DNA of 64,000 bases, from contig CM021316.1 of NCBI GenBank assembly GCA_010645155.1, positions 4,599,220-4,663,219 on the forward strand, given 5' to 3'. Source of the stretch: Tigriopus japonicus (taxonomy: Eukaryota; Arthropoda; Copepoda; Harpacticoida; Harpacticidae). The notes beneath the pieces are model-generated. The model was not told where the DNA came from, made no database searches, and was given only the letters and a program-made list of their open reading frames with translations. Positions within the stretch are counted from its first letter, which is position 1. Every line of letters begins with the position of its first letter. The position numbers were made by a program, and so were the translations under genes. Shown in pieces: positions 23,545 through 41,829 of this stretch.

Positions 23545-24778
23545 CTTTTGTATCCAACATTTTGAATTTCCTATTCAATTTGTAACCTGAATTTTACACT
23601 GACTTTGTAACGAATACACATTTCAAATTGACCTCTGGACCGTAATCTGTATTTTTTTCTTTCGCCATAGGGAACAGGCCTTTTTAAGTTTTAAGAGGTT
23701 TCTGGGCCACTAAATTCGAACAAACACAAAGGAAACAAATATTTCCATTTGTAAAAATTAAACCTGTTCATCAATACACTTTTCCTCCAATCAAAATATC
23801 TTACAACTTTCTTGTTTTCCACTTCTGAAGTATTAGACGTGAACTACTAATGTTATTTACCCTCTGTTGAATTCCCAAATTGCTCTAATCTAATGGGATT
23901 TTAACTTCAACCGTGCTATCTCCGTTCAATAAGTAAAGACAGGGCAAAATCCGTGCAAGTGTCAAATCATGCTGAATGCACTATCATGAACCATCTCGTG
24001 CAAATCCAATCCATGCATTAGTGCCTGTTTTGTCCAAAAACTGCAAGTATTTTCTTTCCATCAAGATTGTTTCAAACTGTGGTTTCACACCGTCTCTCGT
24101 GAGGAGAGTTTTGCAGGAATAAACCTTTGGTATCAGTTTCAACCTGTGATTTCTCCTTAATTGTGATTTTGAGGCTCTTATAAAGGGCTGAAATTAAAAG
24201 CGATCATAACGCTTCCCATATCAAGACGAGGGAAGCCCTAAGACGGGAGAGGAAAGGTTCCATCATGTTGCTCTCTGGTGAAAGTATGTATCAATACATA
24301 CTCTTGGTCCAAGATCCACGGAAAGGCCATAGGGTAGCTATTATTGGAGCATTTTCCCACCCAATCATTCCTCTCTCCTCAACTAGGTTCATCCCAAAAG
24401 CTTGCAATCCATTAAGCCTCGTTAGCTTGAAAGTCAAGTACGTGACGGGATCACTTTTTGTCATATACTTTAACACAACAGATGCACTACCTGATTCCAT
24501 GGAACATTCACAATGAAAATGTAGAACCGTCACCCTGAAGTCCTACTAAATGAGCGATGGTTCCACGGAACTCGTGCCAGTCCTGATTGGAACTAGGACC
24601 CAAACGCTTGATTGTGTGGTTAGTCTATTTTATTTGAGCCAACCAACACATCTTCTTCAATATGAGTCATTGTTTACGTGGAACAATCAATGTGAATACA
24701 AATGTTCAAAAGTTTAACTTGGACTCGGTTCTAGAGGGTGACAAAATTGACGCGGTGGAACACTAGAACCAATCCGTT
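23545..24778. other. 3' flank of TMTC4 and 5' flank of TMEM117
   Basis: No conserved ORF. An AATAAA occurs at about 24118 and could serve the TMTC4 transcript, but it is more than 500 bp from the stop. A modest 80-codon frame (24265-24516) has no family resemblance. Confidence 0.4.
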
Positions 24779-27700
24779 ATGGCTGGAAATTCGGTTCAGA
24801 ATGAGGAGATTCCTCTTCACCATCACACTTCAAGATCAACTCCATTGTCCAAGCAGAGAACCATGAGCCTTGGAGACATTGGGTTGAGTCCATCAACGGG
24901 TCTCAGAAGGAATCGTAGCAAAAACCAAAGCAGTCGATACCTCAGAAGAAAGCTTGACCCTAGCGATATCATTTATGAGGAAGACTTGGAAATTGTGGAA
25001 GAAACCACGAATTCCACTAGTGCCATGATCTTCCGCAATGAAATGTATCCTGGTGAGCACGAGCATCAACCCTCCAAGCATCGTGGCAGTCTTGACACCA
25101 ACCTTGATCAGCAAACCGGCGGAAGTCAAAGCTTTTGTACTAGGTAGGTAAATACACGGAATTATTTTCGTTCTCGAAGATGAAACGTTTTGGAAATCTT
25201 AAGATTGGAAGAACCCAATTTGAGAGACCAAAAGAATTTGTGAAAATGAATTGTAAAGTAGATTCATAACCTTAACGGAGTTCATGTGGAACAGTTCCAC
25301 TCATTCTGAATTGAAATGGTTAAAAGTTACGAAACAAGACAGAGAAAAACTTTATCACAAAATAGAGTTATTTTTCTAATTTTGTCTTTGTCCCCCTGGT
25401 TTCCAGAAATAAACTGGAGAGAGGAACCTTGAGTGCATTCAAGCGACAGGCCCGAACTATTCTTGAGCGTGATTTACCTAATGTCACGCACACAGGCAAT
25501 ATCATCCGTGTCTGGAACAAACATCGAGTGAGTTCAAATTGCATACTGCGCCTGGTTGGACCACGCTTCAATCTCTATCTATGATGGCACAAAAAGGTTT
25601 TGTGCACGAAAGAAAAACGAAAGGCTCATAAATTGTCCATTTCAGAGTGAAAATAACCTTTTGGTGGTGGCCGCCAACAAGAAGTCATGGCTTTCTTTCA
25701 GTTGCCTCAACGAAAAATTCAAGTATTACTTTCAGGTAAAGTAATCTCATTCAAAAAATTGAGGACAGAGCCAGAACCTTGTTTCACCGTGGAATCATAT
25801 TCATTTCCAGCATCCGTACCTGAGACTTTGCGCGTGTTCCTTGGTCATATTATGTAATTTTCTTATATTCGCCGAAGATCCTTTGTCTCATAGCAAACAA
25901 GGTATGTTAGCAACAAATTTGGTTGACTTGATAGGTTGGACTTCGACATTCTAGGTCACCTTGAATTTTGATTTCGTTTGCTTTGAGTTTCTGAAAAATC
26001 ACCTTTTGGAGGTCATAACAGAGAGGCCTTTTGGCAACGTATTTAGAAGCAAAATTATGATGGTTGTCAGCATTTCTACTCGATACATTATTCGGACATT
26101 TAGACAGGCTTATTCACTGGTACTTTTTGACAAAATTCGTGCTCAGTGTTGCTTGGGATAAACCAATTTCCTTGCATAATCCAAGGGATGAATTACAGAA
26201 ATACAGCTTACGGCCAGTCATTGTACTAGAATAACAAGTTATTTCAGTGCAGTTAATAATGTTCCGTTGAATTTTCAGTGTAGCAACTTTGCCGTAAGTG
26301 GTATTCTGTAATATTTCTTCCGTTGAGTCTGGCCAAAGCAAAGGATTGAGCTCGCAGTACTGCTGAAGTCAATCTGAGATGAACCTAACAAAAACTAGTA
26401 CTTTGAAATGTAAATCACGCAACACTACATAAATTGATGTTCACAATTGCACGCTTTCAAACGATTGCACTATTGCTAAAAATCGTAAAAATATGGTGGA
26501 TCAAACAAAAACCTGAATGAATGCATTTTTGAGTTCAAAAAGAAACGAACACCAGCTTCAAGTGTCTATCTTGCTATCGATTGAATGTGCTGAAATACAC
26601 ACACTATTCATTTGCGAACTTAGTGAAATTTTATACGAAATCTGTCAGTACTCTGTCGATTAAATTACGAAAAATCCTGAATGCCACAATCAGAACATTC
26701 AAGAAAATTGAGGAACTTCTCCAAAAGATACTGTTGTCAAGGAATAGATTGGTTGTTAAGATCATTTTCAGGCCTCTTGTATCAAATACAGCGTTTTATT
26801 TGCCTAATCCGCCATAGTTGTTTTTCTTTTCAAAACCAGGAATGTCGGTGTCGACTGATAAATATTATCTTCAATTATAATACCACAAATCCTTTGTCTT
26901 TCTTTAGAAGCCGATATCCCGGTGATAGGAAATGTATTCAGCTTCATTTTCACCAAATATCCACCGGATTGGCGTTGGGGGTTCCTAAAGGTACTGTTCG
27001 AAAACAAGAAGTTGCTTACCAAAACAACCGTTGCCAACAAGGGAATGCCTGAACGATAAAAAGGAAAAAAGGAGTATGAATCGTGTTATCTATCTATTTT
27101 TATGAAACTTTCTTGAAAATGAAAAAAAAAGAGAATTTTTGGAAAGGGAAGGAAACTTTTTCGTCCCTTTGGTCGCAAGGGTGATTTGTCAATCGGAAAA
27201 TAAAGGCTTTGCTAACCGAATCAAGTCGTCATTTTAGGCCACGGTTCTTTCCGAATGTTTAACATCCTGAGTTTTCTTCTTGATCTGACAAACCCCAATC
27301 CTTGGAAAAACAAATCCCAATGGCTTTCACGCTTGTCCATTGGACCCCATGGGACTCTACTTCTCTCAAATAAGATGGAGAACTTGTCACAAGTTTTCTA
27401 CTGAAAGTTTCCTCGTGATTCTTGCCCTCTTGGCGGAGAAGATGCTCGAAGTCCGATCATCTAGGAGGTGCTTGCTATTCACCAAGGGATCACGCCAAGA
27501 TCTATATGAACGATTCAGGTCAAGAAAGATAGGAAACGAACGCTTCGGTTCCCAATATCCCTCGTCATTTTTTATAAGCAAAAGGACAACTGTTTCTCTG
27601 GTTTGTTGTGCGGTTTTCTAGAAGGTGGGATCGCAGATTCATAGGACCGACCAGTCTTTGCTTCATACGAGCATTCCCTTAGAACGTGGAAAAAGGGGAA

Positions 27701-30207
27701 ACGAAGGGGTGGGGCAAGGGGCATTTCCTGCGCAAAATAGCATGAACAAAACAACTGCGTTTCAAAATGTTAATGGAAAGCTAGAATAATGTCCTTGAAC
27801 AATTTGTATTGTTGCCTTTTGTGTTGAAAAAAAAACAATATCTGACAAAAACCCTATTGTTAAATTTGTATAGTATTGTCCAGTCTTAACAGTTTATCAT
27901 GGAACAAAACTATTTTTTGTCACATCGTCACTTCTTCCATTTTAGGTGTCCTTATGGATTCTAGCCATTCTATGTGGCTTGATCCTCGGGAAAACCTTGA
28001 TCCATGGGATGATTTTGAGTCAGTTTCTTCGCCTGAAAATGTTTAGGGCCAATCAAGTAAGAAATGATGTTTTTGGTCAAATCCTATGGCAAGAGTGCAC
28101 CCATCATACACAATGTAATTTTTGTTGGGGTCCAATAACTAGGTTATTTTGACAGAAGAAATAGTCACTGCACTCGCATAGCTCTAAGCTTCGAGTTCAA
28201 AACGTGATGGATTTGAGCATGTGGTGCCAAAGACTATAGATGGATCGAAAGCGCTTTCGGCCGAAATTATGGCCGAAATTTCGGTTTCGGTTATGCCTAC
28301 CGAAACCGAAAGCAGACCTGCACTATAAAGGATGGAGTTTGACAACAAAATCGAAATAAAAATTCGTCCAAAGTTTCCTGATTTTTCAAAATTTGCGACC
28401 ACCCAACATCGAACACATTTAATTTTTAAGGTGGAGTTTGCATTTATACAATTTTGTTGTCAGCTGCTTTCGGTTTCGGTTTCGGTTAAGCCCTCTTTCG
28501 GACGAAACTTTCGGTTTCGGTTATGAGCCCTTTCGGTCCATCACTACCAAGGACTAATCTGAATCTTTTCGGTGTTTTAAAACCGAATGCCTTCTTAAAA
28601 CTGGCCTTTTTGATGGCTCTTTCATCTCTTTAGGGCTCATGGATGGTTCAATTTGGAACGGTGATTGTGTCCCTGTTTCTCTTCTCTCATGCTTACAATG
28701 TGCTCCTGGTCTTGACGTTTCCTAACGCCAAAAACCTTACAATAAATTCGCAAATGGGACTCACCTTTTCCAGGTAGTTATTCATCTCAAATCAAAGAAC
28801 ATGAACCTCAACTTCGAATCCCTTTTATTGAGCTTAGTGTCATGAAGGCGGCAGCTTGTGGAACTTGGTTGGGAGACTTGCTCACGGCTCTGATTATCAC
28901 TGACATGATGCTTCAGGACAATTTATACCCTTGTTGGGCACCTACGCTCAGGTATGATTTCTATCAATAGTCAAGGACTATTTTGGTTCACTAAACAGAC
29001 TTTTCTGTTGGTTGCCAGGCGATGGTATCAAAGCTACACTTGGCCCCGCATCCTAATCTTTTGGATAATTTCCACGGTGTCCACCACAGCTGTTATCACT
29101 GTGATTGCTACAGATTGGATAACTTGGGATCGACTGAATCGAGATTTTTTCGCCACCACAGGTTTGAGCGTAGATAGGCCAAAAGCAAGTCTAATTCATG
29201 TGCCTTAAAGAAAAGTGATTCATTTTAGAGCTTTCTCGTGCATTCTTGGCTTCATCAGTCTTGGTATTGGATTTGATAATTGTGATGCAGGATTGGGATT
29301 TTCCTCATTTTACTAACACACTGGATGTGAACTTGCCGGGATATCATAAGCATCAATTGAGTATAAGCGCTGTGGAAATCGAAATATCAGGTTGGTAAAA
29401 TCAAAGACTTTTAAGCGCCCTCCCAAAAAGCTTAATTTAAGATTAAATGAACAGGTTCTTTAATGCGCTCTGAAACGTGCTCTTCCAAAATATTGCTTTT
29501 AGCAGGAAGGACATTGCACTCCCAAAAACAAGCATTATAAAGGATCATATTATCTAGAAATAGACAAAAAACCCACAACTGTGTCTACTACTTTTGCTTC
29601 CACCAAGTTTCGAGTGCCCAATCACATTCATTCACGAAACCTCTTAATACAGTAACACCGTTGAAAAGGATTCAATCACTTTTTAATTCTCCTCTCTTTT
29701 ACAGGGAAATGGTTCAACTATGGAATCATTTTCCTAGTGATGCTATTCGATTTGAACATGTGGAAGAATCAGATTTTTTATTTACCTGAACACTACGGAC
29801 AGTACACAGGCATTCAAAGTCGAGTTTTCACAGTTACCAATCAAACCGTGTTAAATTCGCAAGACCCTTATTTGTGGACTTATGAGGCAAGATCCCAAAT
29901 CAATCCCCAAACATTATTTCCATACATTGATGGTACGTTTGTTCGTTTTAACCCAAAATCGAATCCACTAACGTGTTCATTTTATCATCACTTTTATGAT
30001 TTTACTTTAGAGGATTTGGCCATGCATTCGCGCTATCTTGGTTATTCCATGTGGATCAAGTCGGTCGCTTTCCTGCCTTGTATTTTTGGATTTGCCGTGT
30101 TTTTTGGCCTGATTGCGGTCTATGGACGGATTCAAACGAATGCTAAAAACACGGGCATGGTTCAATCTAAAGATGGAGGAGGTTCTCAAGAAAAAACAGA
30201 TTTATAG
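24779..30207 (+). CDS. TMEM117: TMEM117 (eleven exons, 640 aa)
   Basis: Multi-pass plasma-membrane protein of the TMEM117 family, linked in vertebrates to ER-stress-induced mitochondrial dysfunction. Exons: 24779-25143, 25407-25527, 25646-25735, 25811-25901, 26908-26990, 27946-28056, 28634-28773, 28838-28951, 29019-29161, 29229-29390, 29705-30207, all GT-AG and phase-consistent. The match to vertebrate TMEM117 is continuous from FKYYFQHPYLRL through CNFLIFAEDPLSHSK, FSFIFTKYP, LSQFLRLKMFR, AACGTWLGDLLTALIITDMM, ITVIATDWITWDRLNRDF, IVMQDWDFPHF, DVNLPG, GKWFNYGIIF and DLNMWKNQIFY. Residues 1 to about 189 form an additional hydrophilic N-terminus, rich in Ser, Arg and Glu, not present in the human protein, which begins near the FRYYFQ motif. 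The C-terminal tail is shorter than in humans. Intron 6 (28057-28633) contains a hAT-type MITE. The donor at 29162 (GTTTGA) is weak. The gene converges on the Pax6-class gene 260 bp downstream. Confidence 0.93.
28235..28546. mobile_element. hAT-type MITE in TMEM117 intron 6
   Basis: A 312-bp element with TIRs TATAGATGGATCGAAAG (left) and TAGTGATGGACCGAAAG (right, reverse-complemented). It is flanked by near-identical 8-bp duplications CCAAAGAC (28227-28234) and CCAAGGAC (28547-28554). Subterminal blocks repeat TTTCGGTTTCGGTT in both orientations. An inverted copy lies at 37138-37420. Confidence 0.8.
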
Positions 30208-30466
30208 ACACATTTTGTGTTAATCTTCTTAATTATGTTACTGTTATGCTATGTCTAACATTTGTCAGTCTCTGAAACAACTCGAATCCGGTAGACAGTG
30301 CCTTAGGTTGAATTTTGTCAAAAAGTAGAAACCAAGTGATATTTTTTTTCTCAATATCAAATCTGATGATGATTGGTATTTCCAATTTTGTATTTTGAAG
30401 AAAAAAATACAGATGAAAAAAACGCAATATGATATGTCAAATCATTCAACGTTGTTGTAGTTCCAT

Positions 30467-38424
<7,958 letters not shown>

Positions 38425-40229
38425 TGTAGTGGAATATGTTCTTTCAGGTAGAAATATTATTTGGTGTATCGTACATAGAGGAACTCACTGAAGTGCACAA
38501 AAAGGCTATTGGCCTGGAAAAACGAGGATCTGGGACTAGACTGCCAATGTTTCCAGTTCAGCAATCCATTCCACCCACCTAATTTTTCTAGACTCGAGAG
38601 TACACGTTACCCACGAATCGCGGGAGGGAGAAGTACTTTGAATCCAGCCCGTTCCAAAGACCATCCCTTCCTCGCAACGAAAGTGTTCCACCAATCAGAG
38701 GAAAGGGTCGCCATCTCTGTGAGCCAATGAGCACGTTAGAACGCAACCTTTATGCGAACCAAGTCGACTGGAAGGTTGATAAAGTTGAGGAACGGCGGTC
38801 GGTCCAAAACTGGATCGTAGTAAGAACGACTCCACCGATGATGCACGATTGGGCCGCGGCACAGAACAAAACTTCAACGAAAGAGTAAGGAGAGGGTCAT
38901 TGTAGAATGGTAAAATAATATGATTGTGTTTTTGCAATCCCACAATACCAAAAAGACGTTCCATGGTGCTTTGCAATTGATGCTTTGAACACGAGTTTGA
39001 ACAGGCTTTAAATCTCATTTTGTTGACTTGAATCCACCTGAGCAGGTTTTTCTCCTTTTTCCGAGTTTCATTTTCGAGAAAAAAATGATTAAAATGGGGT
39101 TATGAATCAACAAAGAGTTTTTTAACACCTTTATAACTATTTGATAAAGATTTGGGAAACATTTTCACATTAATATTAACTCCGTGTTAAAATGTTGGAA
39201 TGTGTTGCTGAACCGACGCATTCCTTTGGAAAATATCAAAAAAACATCTCATTTTCCTCTTTTGGATAGGGACTTCCTTTCTTTTTGGCCTTGACCGAAA
39301 AATTAGCTTCATTTATGTTTAGGAAGATAATTGAGTGAATTAGGCCAACAGGGATGGCAGCAGTGCTTTGAAACTAATGAAACCTGAAACTTGACCGATA
39401 GTTCATTTGTTTTTTGTTCGTTCCACGTGGATCAAATGGAAAACCAGCATGCGCTTTTAGGTAAAAGTTTTCAAAAAAAAGCCTCTCAGAATTTGAAAAA
39501 ATGCCGATTAAGTGATATTTATGAACCTCGTCAAAGATATTTTTTGCATTTTGTGACATTTTTGCTTATGAAGTTTGAATTGATTTGAAGATAGGCAAGA
39601 ACATAAATACACTTATGTTCTTTCCAATCTTTTGATAAGAATTATGATACCTTGCTTTCTTCAAATCAGATGAAAAAATAATGGTATTTGATTTCCCGTG
39701 TTGACTTATACCACTTCTAATATTAAATCACTTTTGAACCGTCGTTTGGTTGAATTAGAATGCAAAATGTCCGAAAGGCACTTATCAATCCAGGCTCCTT
39801 TTGAAAAAGGATCCGATTAGTTGTTCCGAAATTTGAAGCATTAACTCCTGTTATTCAGCATATCCAATTTTACACTTTTTGGCACATCTAAAACTTCTAC
39901 TTCCTGTTAGCCAAAAAACTGAGAAGCTACACAAAGCTACAGGGCCAGCCATAAGATCAGCAACAATGCATTAGACTTAGCTGGACCATCCCGACGTCTA
40001 TGGCTGGACTCAAAAACAAGCGTTTGAACAACAGTATGTCCCGGAACATGACACCTATTTTCTATAAGGTATGGTCACACTGTTTGAAGAGGACAACTTA
40101 ACAGTCAACATTGTTTCGTTTACCAGAATAATGTTGCTCCAACTCAACCCGTTTTGAATATCAAGGATAAGCTTGCCCTTAAATTGTAAATGAAGACCTA
40201 AAATGCCAAATAAAAATCGTCAGTGCTCA
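38425..40229. other. Upstream flank of the Pax6-class gene
   Basis: No conserved ORF. The first kilobase or so on the minus strand presumably carries 5' UTR and promoter of the Pax6-class gene. No specific element can be assigned by reading alone. Confidence 0.4.
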
Positions 40230-40830
40230 ACTGCCGGCAAGGCTAAAATTCTCCAAGGAGTGGAAGGGATGGACTGGTGATGATTGGAGAGTCCCATTCA
40301 TCTGTTTCAGCCAACAAATGCCCTAATTGATCGAGTCTGGGCGCGTTCTTGCCCCCAAGTTCCGTCCAACAAACTGTGAAGCACCCAGAGTCCGACAGGG
40401 TTTGGGGAATGATGTCGGCTCAGGGTCTGTCTGAGCTTTACTTCATTGAAAAAATGAGCGTGTGATGGCCCAATACTATGTGGAGAAGATCCTTGGTGGT
40501 CCATGTTTGGCTGCCTTCACTAAAAAGGCCAGGAGAGGTCCACCTTTTGCATGCAGAATGGTGAGCTACATGTCCTCTACGATTTTTCAACAGGATGGGG
40601 CGCCCAGCCACACCTCTCATCTTGCCCAAATGTGGTGCCAAAATAACCTTCCTGTGTTTTGGCCAAAGGCTATGTGGCCACCCACCTAATTCACCTGACC
40701 TGTCTCCAATTTGAAATCTTTGGTCAATCTTGAAGCAAAGGCTGGCAAAGATGCCTGGTGCCACCAACCTTAAACAACTAAAATTACAAGTGAAACAATC
40801 TGGTCAGAGATTGAACAAAGAATATCAACT
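40230..40830 (+). pseudogene. Dead Tc1/mariner-type transposase
   Basis: Blocks of a DDE transposase appear in order but in different frames and with stops. PARLKFSKEW followed by GDDWR lies near 40230-40290; FQQDGAPSHTSHLAQMWCQN at about 40590-40650 carries the second catalytic Asp; and NSPDLSPI-NLWSILKQRLAK lies at about 40688-40750. In the last block the codon where the family has the catalytic Glu (PIENLW) is TGA. The reading frame changes at least once between the second and third blocks. The copy is inactive. I did not find its terminal inverted repeats. Confidence 0.75.
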
Positions 40831-40934
40831 TAAGGGTGGTTATATTGGTAAAACAAATCGTTCAAAAGTGTACACCCTAACAGCATTAGAATACCTTTCT
40901 AGTATAACAAAAAAATTCGGGACGTACTGTGGAG

Positions 40935-40967
40935 CAGGGGTCAGCAACGTGCGGGCCCAAGGGTGGT
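40935..40967 (+). repeat. hAT-type terminal repeat (left-end type)
   Basis: CAGGGGTCAGCAACGTGCGG continuing GCCCAAGGGTGG is a typical hAT terminus. Its inverted counterpart is found at 43316-43350. Confidence 0.6.
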
Positions 40968-41829
40968 TTTGGGTGGGCCCTGGAGCTATGGGGAAAGTCC
41001 AAAAAAGGCCCCAGAGACATTCGTATTATAAACTCGTGGACCCAGAGCTCCTTGGTTTTTGAATTGTAGTCTCATGAACTTCCTTGCCGATATTTTTTTC
41101 TTCTTATAATTAATCAAGATTTGATGTGCTCAATGACATTCAAACGTATATCGGGTATTTCATAAAAAACGGAACAGCAAACCACATCCGTAACTCGGAG
41201 ATGATTAATATCACAAAAATGGATGATGTTCAAAAAGATACGGCAGTAAACAAATCTTACGTTCGTAGTCACGAACGCTTTGTTCTCAGAAATGACCCTT
41301 CACCGGAAAATCGGCATTGCTTCAATATTGAAGTTTCGCTAACTCCTCATGCCAGGTGTTTGGCAAATAATATCCATTGAAGGTGAGAATTCTCTCAAAT
41401 ATGGTTTCAGTCACGAGTTATAGACAGAAAACCTAAGTGTTCTGTTTTTTTTTTAAACACGCGGTGAGCAAAATATCATTTTACGAAGGTAAAACCAATG
41501 ACAACCATAAACATTTTTTCTTTTAAAAAATCCGGAATTTTGAATATACCCGTACCTATACACAAAACTTACTAAACAATTCTTCAAATAATGATTTTTT
41601 TTGGTACTGTCACCTAGCCTAACAAAGAGACAACATACATGCATTTAAGGCTAAATCTTTTACTTTTATTGCCAAGGTTTTTTAACCGGCAAAGAAGTTT
41701 GAGTCATATGTTACTCAAAAATGTTTCCACCTTAATGCTTGTTCAAGACAAAAATGAGTTCTTTTTATTAAAGCTTAAATTTTACAGTAAAATCGTTTTC
41801 GCCAGTTATTTGAGCAGACAATTGCTGAA

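Noticed and set aside
41126..41380. 84-codon plus-strand frame downstream of the Tc1 relic
   Set aside because: No known motif; not continuous with the transposase and antisense to the LSM10 3' flank.
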